NCBI RefSeq assembly: GCF_002272945.1
Contig: NZ_NQMN01000001.1
Span: forward strand, 313,945-377,944
Direction of reading: 5' to 3'
Source: Mycoplasmopsis agassizii
GTDB taxonomy: Bacteria; Bacillota_I; Bacilli_A; Mycoplasmatales; Metamycoplasmataceae
DNA: 64,000 bases
Program-made: the position numbers and the translations under genes
Notes under the pieces: model-generated
The model's input: the letters and a program-made list of their open reading frames with translations, nothing else
Database searches by the model: none
What the model was told of the DNA's origin: nothing
Shown here: positions 24,807 to 34,628 of the stretch, one piece after another
How positions within the stretch are numbered: the stretch's first letter is position 1
Layout: the number at the start of each line of letters is the position of its first letter

Positions 24807-26177
24807 ATGAAAAAATTCGACGTTGTCGTAATTGGTGCAGGTCCTGGAGGATATACTCTAGCTGCACAACTATCAAGCAATGGTAAAAAAGTTGCCTTGA
24901 TTGAAAGAAACAAGTTAGGTGGAACTTGTGTTAATATTGGATGTATTCCAACAAAATCACTAATTACTTCTGCACGTAGTGTATTAAGTATGAAAAAAGC
25001 TGCAGATTACGGTGTTAAAGTTGCTGACTTTAAAGTACTACTTGCTAAGATCGCTCAAAATGCTGCCGATGTATCTGCAAAATTAAACGGAGCAATCGCA
25101 GGTGCTTTAGAAGGTGCTAAAGTTAAAGTTTTCCAAGGTAAAACTGCTAAATTTTTAGATGATAAAACTATCGATCTAGAAGGTGAAAAAATCACTGCTG
25201 AAAAATTTGTTATCGCAACAGGGTCTAGATCAAGACAATTTAAAATTACTAACTCAGCAAAAGCTGCAGGAACAGGAAGATTAATTCATTCAACAAGTGC
25301 AATTGCTTTAACTGAATTACCTGAAAAATTAGTAATTATTGGTACAGGTGTAGTTGCTTTAGAATTTGCTTTCTACTTTAGTACATTAGGTTCAAAAGTT
25401 ATTCTTTTAGAATATGGACCAAAAGCAATGCCTGCTTATGATCGTGATTTAGCAAATGAAATCGAAAAAATGCTAAAACAAAATCACGTAGAAATTTTTA
25501 CAGATGTAAGATTCAAAGAATTTGATGATGAATTAGATTTAGTAATTGAACATGGTGGTAAAACTTTAAAAGTTAAAGCTGATAAATATTTTGCAGCCGT
25601 AGGTCGTTATGCTAATAGTGAATTAGCAAACGGTGTTGTTGAAATCGATGAAAGAGGAAATATCGTAGTTGATGAATTCTTAAGAACTTCAAAACCACAT
25701 ATTTATGCAATGGGTGATGTAACTGGTAAGAAAATGCTTTCATCAGTTTCATACAAACATGGTGACCAAGTTTTCCAACACATCATGGGTCTAAATGTTG
25801 ATAAAGTTAATGTTGATCACATCCCTTCAAGTCTATATTTAAGTTTAGATGTAGCAAGTGTTGGTAGAAATGAACAACAACTTGAAAAAGATGGTGTTAA
25901 ATTTGAAAAAATCGTGGTTTCATCAGGACAATTACCTAGATTACATGCTGAACAAAATACCAGTTTTGGCTTTATTAAATTACTAGTAGATCCTAAAGAA
26001 GATCGCTTATTAGGAGCACACTTAATCTTAAAAGATGCTTCATTATTAATCAATACTTTAGCATTAGCAGTTAGTGGAAAAATTAAATTACATGATCTAT
26101 TTACAATTGGTCATACTCACCCAACTGTTTCTGAAGGTATTTACTACGCTCTTCGTGGGCATTACTTAAAAAAATAA
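24807..26177 (+). CDS. lpdA: Dihydrolipoamide dehydrogenase
   Basis: 456 aa flavoprotein. The FAD-binding GAGPGGYTLA lies near the start, the redox disulphide is in GGTCVNIGCIPTKSL, NAD is bound at IGTGVVALEFA, and the second FAD motif (IYAMGDVTG) is present. The C-terminal dimer domain ends with the catalytic His-Glu pair in GHTHPTVSEGIYYAL. This supports a genuine lipoamide dehydrogenase rather than a glutathione or mercuric reductase. The start MKKFDVVV has GAAAGAGG upstream. No lipoyl domain is fused to the N-terminus, unlike some mycoplasma PdhD proteins, and no pdhA/B/C neighbours are here, so partners must be elsewhere. Confidence 0.92.
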   Translation: MKKFDVVVIGAGPGGYTLAAQLSSNGKKVALIERNKLGGTCVNIGCIPTKSLITSARSVLSMKKAADYGVKVADFKVLLAKIAQNAADVSAKLNGAIAGALEGAKVKVFQGKTAKFLDDKTIDLEGEKITAEKFVIATGSRSRQFKITNSAKAAGTGRLIHSTSAIALTELPEKLVIIGTGVVALEFAFYFSTLGSKVILLEYGPKAMPAYDRDLANEIEKMLKQNHVEIFTDVRFKEFDDELDLVIEHGGKTLKVKADKYFAAVGRYANSELANGVVEIDERGNIVVDEFLRTSKPHIYAMGDVTGKKMLSSVSYKHGDQVFQHIMGLNVDKVNVDHIPSSLYLSLDVASVGRNEQQLEKDGVKFEKIVVSSGQLPRLHAEQNTSFGFIKLLVDPKEDRLLGAHLILKDASLLINTLALAVSGKIKLHDLFTIGHTHPTVSEGIYYALRGHYLKK

Positions 26178-26200
26178 TTTTTAAGTAATCATAATATGAA

Positions 26201-26237
26201 AATTAAGTGCCTAATTAGCACTTAATTTTTTTTATTT
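26201..26237. terminator. Bidirectional terminator between lpdA and lipoprotein gene
   Basis: ATTAAGTGC / GCACTTAAT stem with a seven-base loop and a run of eight T. It is convergent between lpdA (+) and the lipoprotein (-), whose stop it nearly touches. Confidence 0.88.
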
Positions 26238-27311
26238 GTGTGGTTTTTGTAAGAATTTTCATTCATTAAAATCAAATTCTGAAAGCTTATCTTTTTCAAC
26301 TGGAATCATGAATGAAGTTAATCTATCAGGTACACTCATTCTTATAGCAGGAGATGAGCCATGAAAGTCACCTTTATTACTTGTTGGTACTCAACCCCAT
26401 TCTAAATTAATAGTTTTATTATTGATATCTACATTGTATTTAGATATTTCAACACCACCATCTAATCTAGATTCACCTTGAATATTATAAAAAAGAATCT
26501 GTGAAGCAACATCTTTAATAAATAAATATGAGTATTTGTCAAAATCTAATTTGTTTTTAATATTTTCATAATTAAATTTCGATGATCAAGGTAAGTATTC
26601 TTTTTCTAAATCTTCATGAGATTTTTTATCACTCGATAATTCATTTAATTGGTTTAAATAATTTTTATAAACTGTTTTGCCTTTTTCATCTAGTCTTAAG
26701 GATGCCTTTAAATCATCTTCATTTTTTATTAGACTAACTGATTTTTGATAACTAGGATCGTATTTTTGCATCTCATCATCTACAAAATAAAGATTTGCAT
26801 TATAGTTATTAGATGATTTAGGAAATGTTCTAGTAAAAGTTTGCTCTTGCTTATAGTTTCATTTAAACTTCGGTATAAAATACGTATGATAGTCATTAGG
26901 ATCATAGTGTTTTTTAACTCAGTATTTATAGACATCTTCTGAATCTAAACCTTTTTCTTTTTGAAATTTTTCCATATCAGCATGATATTGTTCATTTGTC
27001 TTTAAGATCACTTCGCCATTACCTTTTATTATTGGGTAGTTATCGGCTTTGAAATTTGTGATATCTCCAGTTGTCATTATTCAATTACTAAATGTAAAGT
27101 TTGGATATCCATACATATTAAATTGAAGATAAGGTTTATTATCAGATGTTTGCTTCTCGTAGAGAGCAGAATCTTTTTCAAGTTGTTTAACCTTAAAATC
27201 GCTAGAACTACATGATGCTAGTGCAATTACTCCTGAAGAAGCAATAAAAGTTGTTAAAAGAATTAATAATTTCTTAATTATTTTAGATTTTTGAACATTT
27301 AAAATTGACAT
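26232..27311 (-). CDS. Lipoprotein, unknown
   Basis: 359 aa. A Lys-rich N-terminus and hydrophobic stretch (about 12-32) end in a lipobox (IALASC), giving a lipidated Cys near residue 33, so the mature chain is displayed on the outer face of the membrane. The rest is hydrophilic and rich in Tyr, Lys and Asp, with Trp-rich pieces (WGWVPTSN). There is no recognised enzyme motif. AGGAG stands seven bases before the ATG. Monocistronic. Confidence 0.85.
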
Positions 27312-27489
27312 TTTAGTCTCCTAAATTTTTCTTTAAAAATAGTAATGTTTTAATTATTTAATAGAAATAATTTGCAATACCTTCTTTGATTAAAATTTTA
27401 CTTAAAGTAAAAATTAGGAAGACATAATTAGTATAAATATTGCAAAAGCATAATTAATAAAATCTAAAGTGGTATAATTTAATAAGCAT

Positions 27490-27517
27490 TAAAAAATAGG
27501 CTTTAAAAGCCTATAAA
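27490..27517 (-). terminator. Terminator of azoreductase gene
   Basis: TAGGCTT / AAGCCTA stem around TAA, with a T-run on the minus strand. It is about 50 bases past the stop at 27569. Confidence 0.8.
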
Positions 27518-27568
27518 TAAATATTTTCCTTTGTGTTTGATCTTTTGATCATTTCTTTTTAGATGTTT

Positions 27569-28180
27569 TTAAAACTTAAGAGCAGCATCTGCGATGCGAT
27601 TTTCATAAGGTTTAATTTTTTGATCTCTAGTCAGTTTTTTCTCAGGTGAACCTCCAACGTCCATACCTTCTAATAATGTAACTGAAACATCAAAACCGAT
27701 AAATTCAAGAGGAATTTTTACTGAATCGATCATATGTTTTTTAATATCTTCTTCAGGAATTGAACCCATTGTAATTAAAACGTGTGCTTTTTTACCCACG
27801 AATTTTCCTGCTGAAACTGTTTTTTGTTGCACAGCATCAAAAACCATGTTAAAGGTTTTACGTGCAATTGTAATACGATTAATTAAAGAAATAAAAACAG
27901 GTGAAGGTTTAAAGTTAATTGTACTTGTTGCAAAAACAACCTTGTCATGTTTATTAAAAATTTCAATATATTTATCAGCAACGCCGTCGCCATAATAATC
28001 TAAAAAGTTTTGAGATGTTAGGTTTTTTTCTAAAGCAACATCTTCATTTAAATCCATCACAGTAATTTCATCTTCAGGATTTGTGTGTTTGTAATTAGTT
28101 ATAAAATCATCAAGTGCTAACGTTGAAGCACTTGTAGTTTTTCTAATTGGGCTTGTGTATAAGACTAGTAATTTATTCAT
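27569..28180 (-). CDS. azoR: FMN-dependent NADH-azoreductase
   Basis: 203 aa, normal for AzoR/AcpD. Flavodoxin-like fold: the N-terminal LLVLYTSPIRKTTSAS segment forms the FMN phosphate loop (usual form SPRxxxSxS). The conserved ATSTINFKPSPVFISLINRI and the ITMGS strand near residue 140 are the second and third FMN contacts. The family transfers electrons from NADH to quinones and azo compounds; in mycoplasmas the likely role is quinone or redox-stress protection. Single gene with its own terminator. N-terminus and start are clear. Confidence 0.92.
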   Translation of the reverse strand: MNKLLVLYTSPIRKTTSASTLALDDFITNYKHTNPEDEITVMDLNEDVALEKNLTSQNFLDYYGDGVADKYIEIFNKHDKVVFATSTINFKPSPVFISLINRITIARKTFNMVFDAVQQKTVSAGKFVGKKAHVLITMGSIPEEDIKKHMIDSVKIPLEFIGFDVSVTLLEGMDVGGSPEKKLTRDQKIKPYENRIADAALKF

Positions 28181-28348
28181 AGGTTAATTATGCTACTTTT
28201 ATTTCAAATTTGCAACTAAAATTAAAAAACATGAAAAAAGGGCTTAAAACTGCAAAAAACTATCTTTTTGATAAATATTAAAAAATTTTTGAATTCTTGT
28301 GGTAAATAAGCAAAAGAAAAAATATTTTTTCTATACAATAGGTACTAA

Positions 28349-29944
28349 ATGAATAATTTATTTAAAAAAATTAAGCAAAAAAATGCTGTTGAAAAAGATT
28401 TAAAAAAGAAGAAAATTTCTTTTATCAGCACAATTTTTATAGTTATAGGTTCTTGTATTGGTGCAGGAATTTTTTTCAAGTCTCAATCAATCTTAAATAA
28501 TTCTTCAGGCTCATTAGTATTAGCAATTTTTTCATGAGTTTTAGCAGCTTTTACAGTTATAGCAATGTCATTTGCTTTGATTGAGGTAGCTTCATCAGGA
28601 GTAAATAGTAACTTATCAATTGTTGCTTGAAATAAAGCATTTAACTCTAATTTTATTTATAAGACAAGTAAAAACTTTATTGTTTTTATTTATCTGCCTT
28701 TAACAATGTTTGTCATGCCAATTTATTTTTTCCAGAGTTTGCAAGATTCTTATCAGATGTTTTCAGGTGCTGAAACGGCGAATTTAACTGATAATTGAGA
28801 TTGATTAATAGCAATTGCTGTCACAATTTTTTTAACTTTTTATTTCTTAATTTTTTCAGGTTTATTTGCAAAAATCGGAAACTTACAAAACAAAATAATT
28901 TTTATGTTTAAGTTTATTCCCCTTGTTTTAGCAATTTTAATGGGTTATATTTTACTTTCTTCAGGTGCACAATCTAGTGCTCAAGCTAATGTTAATTTTA
29001 CTAATATAAAAGACTTTGTGGCTCAAGGAAACTTATTAAGTAATTTACCTGGTTTAGGAATTTTTGTGGCTTTATCAGCAATCTTTTTTGCTTTTGATGG
29101 TTTTTATGTTTCAGCAGGAATTCAAAGCGAAGTAGCAAAACCTAAAAAGACACCTTTAGCAATTTTAATAGGATTAATAGTGATTACAGTTATTTACCTT
29201 TTAATTGCAATTTCGATGTCAATTGTAGGCGACGGAACTGTTACAGGATTTTTAGATGTAGCAGTTTCTATAGGTTGAAATGTTGAAACTATTAGAATAA
29301 TTTTAGGAATTACAAATGTCTTAATAGCAATTGGTGTTCTAGGTATTTTAAATGGATTTTCAATGTGATTCCCACGTGTTATGGAAGATTTAGTTAAAAA
29401 TGATGAGTTTTATTTCAATGATTATTGAAAGAAAAAAATCAAATCAGATAAACCTGTTGTAGGAGTTATTTTAGCTCTACTTTTATCAGTTCCAATTATT
29501 ATAGTTTTTTCAATTATAGGAACTTTTGCATATCATTCTAACGGCTTAGAAGTCTATGGGCAAAACATTTCTAAACTATATAGTTTTACAGATTTAATGT
29601 CTTCTTGAACATCGGTAATAGTTTTTCTATTTATTGTTTTCGCAATTTATGGAGCCTTAAAAAATCGAAAAACTCAACATATAAAAGTTGAGCAATTTAA
29701 ATATTTTAAACCCTTTGCTTATGTTTCAATAATTCTTGTTGGGCTCTCAATGTTAGTCACAGTTGTCGTTGCTTTCTTTGATTTATTTTTAATTCCAGCA
29801 ATTGCAAGTGAAAATTTAACTAATGAAATTTTAACTTCAAGAATAGCTTCAGTAATTGTTTTAATTCTTTTTATAGTTATTTCAATTGCCCCAATTTATA
29901 TCGAAAAAAGATTTAAGAAAAACACCACACACGTTATAAACTAA
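28349..29944 (+). CDS. APC-family amino acid permease
   Basis: 531 aa with about twelve to fourteen hydrophobic segments. The first helix carries IGSCIGAGIFFKS, the APC superfamily substrate-backbone motif (usual form G(S/T)xIGxGIF). The conserved helix-6 region IFFAFDGFYVSAGIQSEVAKPKKTP matches the family's FxxFDG...EvknPkK. The substrate cannot be read; antiporters and polyamine/amino acid importers share this pattern. Only a weak ribosome-binding sequence precedes the ATG. The last 11 bases overlap the end of the convergent next gene. Confidence 0.9.
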
Positions 29945-30431
29945 ACATGTTTCCTGGTGTTTCATTTCTTTCAAAAATTTCAAAACCTTTTTTTCTAAAT
30001 TTAATTTTTATTTCATAAACATTAGGATTTAGGCTCTGTTCTAAAATTAATAAATCATCAAAATATTCTAAATTAGCAAAAGGTAAAATTCCTGCACTAA
30101 TTAATTTTATTGCAGTTTTATCTCAAATGATAGTTACATTGTTTGTAACCTTATCTTCATGATTTAATTCATCTAAATTTTTTAAAATTTCATTTGTAAT
30201 TTGAAATTTAAAATTATTAATTTTTTGTAATGTATTAAAATCAAAAAAATCTTTATCACCATTTGTATAAATTAATCATGAGAATCTAGTTAGATCTAAA
30301 TCTTTTGACATTAGTTCTAAAGTGCCGTATTTTGCGTATATTTCATCATCTTTTCGATCAATATTTAACCTGTAAAATCCAGGCACGATTTGGTAAAAAG
30401 ATTTTCATTTTCTTATTTTAATTTTAATCAT
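29934..30431 (-). CDS. Hypothetical soluble protein
   Basis: 165 aa, not recognised. No signal or membrane segment. It begins MIKIKIRKWKSFYQIVPGFYRL and is mixed alpha/beta by appearance. Two TGA Trp codons lie at plausible positions (RKWKS, FSWLIY). The stop codon lies inside the end of the APC permease gene on the other strand. It is followed upstream by a 49-base gap to the NERD gene on the same strand, so the two are probably co-transcribed. Confidence 0.7.
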
Positions 30432-30480
30432 ATGTTGCTTCTTTTAATTAATTTCACTCTTAATAAATTTAATTAAAATA

Positions 30481-31155
30481 TTAAATTTGTTTTTGTCTTG
30501 TATAACTTGAATGAATTTTTTTATCTTCTTTTTTATTTGATTTATGTTTATTTAATAAATCACTTATGTAAGTCATTTCTGAATTATTTAATTTTATATT
30601 TAAGAAGTTATCCATCTCATCAAGAATGTTAGTTAGATTTTTTTCGTTAGTTACAACAACATGACTTGGTTGATCTATTATCTTTACATCTTCAACTTTT
30701 GAATCAAAAACAATTACTGAAAGCATTGGCAATTTGACATTTAGCATTTTAAGAATATGTTCGATATGTTTATCATTTTGAATAATTGGATTTTTAATAT
30801 CATGAATTTTATTTCCAATTTGTTTAGTTCAAATTGGCTCATCTGCTTTACCACTAATTTTTCCATTTATTGATTTTAGTTCTAAAACTAAAATTGCTCT
30901 AGCAGTTACTAAAATTCCATCGACTTCAAAATATTTGTCATCATCATAAGAATAAATTGATGCAGGATGAAATAATTTATTCTTATCAGCAACTCAAGTT
31001 GTAATTAATTTTTCAACTCTTTTTTCAAAAGCATATCCTATTTTTTTAGTTTTACTTTTTCTTAATCTTGCGCTTAATCAAAAAGCAAAAATAATTATAA
31101 AGATAATTAATAATGAACCTAAACCAAGTCCTATTCCTAAAATATAATTAAACAT
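30481..31155 (-). CDS. NERD-domain protein with N-terminal membrane anchor
   Basis: 224 aa. One membrane helix at residues 4-28, then a nuclease-related (NERD) domain. EVDGILVTARAILVLELKS contains the restriction-endonuclease-like E-D...E-K core (near residues 77-95), and further NERD-like features follow (HIEHILKML, LSVIVFDS). The family is thought to bind or process nucleic acid, but activity is unproven. Membrane-linked nuclease-like proteins could serve nucleotide scavenging, though the predicted topology (short N-terminal anchor) could place the domain either side. It probably shares a transcript with the small gene that follows. Confidence 0.82.
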
Positions 31156-31189
31156 TTTCTTATTATACTTTCTCAAGCGATTTATCTTA

Positions 31190-31321
31190 ATTTTTTATGC
31201 ATTAAATTTTAATTTTTTGCTAGTTTTACAATTCTAAAACTAGCAAAATGAGTAAAAAATAATTATCTGGTACAAAAAAGATAAATTTTTAATGTTTTTG
31301 ATCAAACTTCAAGAATTATTT
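31190..31321 (+). other. Intergenic, promoter region of the ECF S-component
   Basis: A+T-rich, no gene. It has one good inverted repeat near 31216-31248 (TTTTGCTAGTTTTA / TAAAACTAGCAAAA), which may end the minus- or plus-strand transcript. The rest contains only promoter-like TATAAT-type stretches such as TTATAAT at 31321. Confidence 0.4.
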
Positions 31322-31430
31322 TATAATCATAACGTGCAGATATGCCAAACTATTCTAGTTTAAGTGTTATTCTGCCAATCTAACGCTTAAACAAAGAAAA
31401 AACCTTGCTTTTCTGAAGCGAGGTTTTTAA
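31321..31430 (+). promoter_or_regulatory. Structured leader with terminator: candidate attenuator/riboswitch
   Basis: An 11-bp hairpin (31358-31368 with 31382-31392, 13-base loop) carries TCTGC in its loop, complementary to GCAGA at 31336-31340, so a pseudoknot is possible. Just downstream, 31397-31429 forms a strong T-tailed terminator (AACCTTGCTT / AAGCGAGGTT) 55 bases before the ECF S-component gene. CGCTT of the first hairpin could pair with AAGCG of the terminator, the logic of an attenuator. No known riboswitch consensus was matched; a purine-riboswitch-like TATAATC...GATATG is present but the rest does not fit. Confidence 0.5.
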
Positions 31431-31483
31431 ATATTTTTTTTATTTCTGTAAGATATTTAAAACACCTTTTTAAGGAGTATCTT

Positions 31484-32383
31484 ATGAATAATTCAACTTC
31501 AACTAAAAATCAGTGGCTTGATAAGCAAACTTTAAAAGATTTTTTTAAAAATCAAATTAGGTTTACTACTTTTGATGTAGCTTTAGCAGGAATTTTAATG
31601 GCAATTGCAATTATTGTCAATTACATTACTAATTTGAGCCTAACAGGAGTTTTAAATATTGATGCTGAAGTAATTTTTAGCATTTTCTTTGGAATTATTT
31701 TTGGTCCTTTAAAAGGTTCATTTTTATCAGTTGTTTTAGATCATTTAAACTTATTAGTCAGAGGTCGTATTGGCTTTTGAATGTGAGAATACGCAATCAT
31801 TGCTTTGTTATTACCAATGATTGCTTGATTATTTTTTAATATCAGAAGAATAAAAACTAATTTAAAAGCATTTTTACCTATTTTAATTGTAGTTGCAACA
31901 ATTATCATGGCTTATGGCTTATTTTTTAATCTAGCAAATCCTTTTACTACTCAAAGAGTAGATGGGTTTAATCAACGTTTTTCTTATACGGGTGCAGTAA
32001 TTGCAATTACAGTGGCTACTGCTTTAATTTTGATAGCAACTTTTCATGTTGGTGAAAGATATTTAATAACTAAAAAAGCTATGTATATTGATGTTTTAAT
32101 TATCGTTTCTTTAGTTGTTTTTGTCCAAGTTTTATTTAGATGATTATGAGGTCCTTTTGCTTTTATAAATTATTTACAAAAATTTACACGTAATATAAAT
32201 AATCGTACATATGCAAATTCATATACTTTTTATATGATTCCAATTGTAATCAAAACAATGATTACAATTCCATTATTTAGTTTTGTTTTAGCTGCATCTG
32301 TGCCTAGTTTAATTTATTTTGAACATAAGTACAAAATTAAAAATAGAATGGCTTTAAAAGCAATTTTTAGAAGAAATAAATAG
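31484..32383 (+). CDS. ECF transporter S-component (substrate-binding membrane protein)
   Basis: 299 aa. After a hydrophilic N-terminus of about 30 residues, an S-component-like first helix (DVALAGILMAIAIIVNYI) and a second (FSIFFGIIFGPLKGSFLSVVLDHL) fit the ECF S fold, with the small-residue AxxxA-type pattern used to dock EcfT. Further hydrophobic segments include LWGPFAFINYLQKF, seen in mycoplasma S-components. It is longer than solitary S proteins (about 180-200 aa). The substrate is not readable; folate or another vitamin is possible. ATG 31484 has AAGGAG upstream. The EcfA1A2T motor is encoded at 7.9-10.6 kb. Confidence 0.8.
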
Positions 32384-32478
32384 TTTAGTAATATTTAAAA
32401 ACAAGTACCATAGTTAGGTTAATATTCCTGAAATGGGTATGTTTTTATGATAGAATTTTTTTAAGTGAGGTGTTTATT

Positions 32479-33351
32479 TTGTTTACCTACATTGATTTAT
32501 TTGCTGGAATCGGTGGCTTTCACATTGCTATGGATGATTTGGGAGGAAAATGTGTTTTTGCTTCTGAATGAGACCAAAACTGCAGAATAACTTACGAAAC
32601 TAATTTTAGAAAAACTAATCAAGAACTTTTTGAAAGTGGAAATCAAACATATTTTGCAGGTGATATAACTAAAGTTGACCCTAATTCAATCCCTGATCAC
32701 GATGTTCTATGTGCAGGTTTTCCTTGTCAACCTTTTTCGCAAGCTGGACTTAAAAAAGGTTTTGAAGATACAAGAGGTACTTTATTTTTTAATATTGCAA
32801 ATATAATAAAAATTAAAAAACCAAGAGTAGTTTTTTTAGAAAATGTTCGTGGACTGCTTAAACATGATAGTGGCAAAACTTTTGAAATTATTAAAAATAC
32901 AATGACCGAATTAGGTTATTCTTTTCACTATAAAATTGTGAAAGCAAGTGATTTTAATTCGCCACAACTTCGCCCAAGACTTTATATGATATGTTTTAGA
33001 AACGATATAGATGATAGCAATTTTAGTTTTCCAGAACCTATTCCATTAGAAAAAGATATGAGTTGAGTTTTCGATGGTGCTTCAGTAAATAAAAAAATCG
33101 GTTTTACTTTGAGAGTTGGTGGAAAATCTTCTGCAATAACTGACAGAAGAAATTGAGATGGTTACATTGTCGATGGCAAAGAAAGAAGAATAACCCCTAA
33201 AGAAGGAAAACGAATGCAAGGTTTTCCTGAAAATTTTGAATTTCCTGTTTCAAAGACAGCCGCAATGAAGCAATTAGGAAATTCAGTAGCAATTCCAGCT
33301 GTTAAGGCTGTTGGTAAAGAAATGATTAAAGTTTTAAATGGGAGAAAATAG
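32479..33351 (+). CDS. DNA (cytosine-5) methyltransferase
   Basis: 290 aa. All key C5-methylase motifs are visible: [10 protein letters not shown] (AdoMet), catalytic Cys in [11 protein letters not shown] near residue 81, ENV in FLENVRGL near 120, SPQLRPRLY (QxRxR), [16 protein letters not shown] and the last motif [12 protein letters not shown]. No ATG fits. TTG at 32479 has AGTGAGGTG eight bases upstream; an in-frame GTG at 32470 is the alternative. It methylates C5 of cytosine in a specific sequence, here probably protecting against the endonuclease encoded five bases downstream. Confidence 0.93.
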
Positions 33352-33356
33352 TTACA

Positions 33357-34433
33357 ATGAAACTAAGTTTTAATCGTGGAGAATGATCTGAAATATACAC
33401 TGTTTTATATTTACTATTTAACCCAAATCTAGAACTAGTTGATTCAAAATTAAATTCAATTAATACTAATTTATTAAGAATAAAATCAATTAATTTGAAA
33501 AATAATCAAGATGAAATATTCATCAAATATTTAGTGGAAGATTCAGGAAATGTAAAAATACTTTCAGATAAAAAGATACTTGGAATAATTTCCAAAGAAG
33601 AACTCGAACAAAATAAAAGTTTAATATTAAATAATATTTTAGATTCAAAACCAGGTAAAAGATCCTTCACAATAAAAGGGATAAAAAACTTTTTACAAAA
33701 ATTAGACAATGAGAATTATATAAAAGCAAATTCACTTAAGAAAAGTGATTTAGATTCAACTGTCCACGATTTAAAAACAGATAATTTAATAGATTTATCT
33801 TATAGTATAAAATCATCTTTAGGATCACCTTCTACAATTCTAAATTCAAGTAAAAGAACAAATTTTTTATACAAAATTAATGATTTAAAAAAAGAAGATA
33901 TAGAAGTTATAAATTCTATTCATACACGAGCAAAATTAGTAGACAGAATTAATAAGATTTATTCGCTAGGTGGGAGCATTGAGTTTGTTAAAGTTAGTGA
34001 TTCAACTTTTGATTATAATTTAAAAATGATCGATTCTAACTTACCTTTTTATTTAGGAAATGCTTTACTTAAAAGTTATGAAAAGGGAGTGAAAAATCTA
34101 AAAAAATTATTCATTGAATCGGTAAAGCCTTTTGATTTTGATTATGCTTATAAGAAGCTAGGAGATTTTTTAGAAAGCATTTCATTTGGTCTTTTTCCGA
34201 GCATAAAGTGAAACGGTAAAAACTCAGTTAATGGTGGTCTTGTGATTGTAAAATCAAATGGATTAGTAGTTGTAATTGATTTAGTTTATTTTAAAAATGA
34301 AGTAAGAAATTATTTAATTGAACAAACTAAATTAGATACTCCAAGTTCAAAAAGATACAATATGTTAGAATTATATTTAGATAATAATGAAATATACTTT
34401 ACTTTAAATCTTCAAATAAGATATAAGAAATAA
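33357..34433 (+). CDS. HpaII-family type II restriction endonuclease
   Basis: 358 aa, normal for HpaII relatives. It opens with FNRGEWSEIYTVLYLL, matching the HpaII family start (GNKGEWSEIYTFLKLL-like), and contains LGSPSTILNSSKRTNFLYKI near residue 155, the family's LGSPxTLLNAxxxTNF motif. A late block (SFGLFPSIKWNGKNSVNGG) fits the family as well. HpaII cleaves CCGG; this specificity is inferred, not shown. It lies five bases after the C5 methyltransferase, forming a compact type II R-M pair with one terminator. Confidence 0.85.
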
Positions 34434-34491
34434 ATTTGTATAAATTAATTAAAATTTACTATTTATTTTATAAAAGTTTTGTCTAAATTTT

Positions 34492-34527
34492 TGCAACCTA
34501 TTTTCAAAATAGGTTGTTTTTTTATTA
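34492..34527 (+). terminator. Terminator of the R-M operon
   Basis: GCAACCTATTTT / AAAATAGGTTG stem with minimal loop and a run of seven T. Confidence 0.92.
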
Positions 34528-34552
34528 ACTAATAACTTGTCTTTTTAAGGAA

Positions 34553-34590
34553 AATAATTAAAAAATGCTTTCTCTAAAAAGAGAAAACAT
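34553..34590 (-). terminator. Terminator of the nrd operon
   Basis: TTTCTC / GAGAAA stem with a six-base loop. On the minus strand it runs into ATTTTTTAATT, about 40 bases past the nrdE stop. Confidence 0.75.
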
Positions 34591-34628
34591 TCATAATTAA
34601 TTGTTTAAATTTTGACTTTTATTTAGTC

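Noticed and set aside
28580-28800. Possible truncation of the APC permease at an early TGA
   Set aside because: TGA is Trp here; the frame runs to 29944 with the conserved helices intact.
31321-31395. Purine or 2'-deoxyguanosine riboswitch
   Set aside because: TATAATC and GATATG are present, but the junction sequence and loop-loop pairing of that family do not fit.
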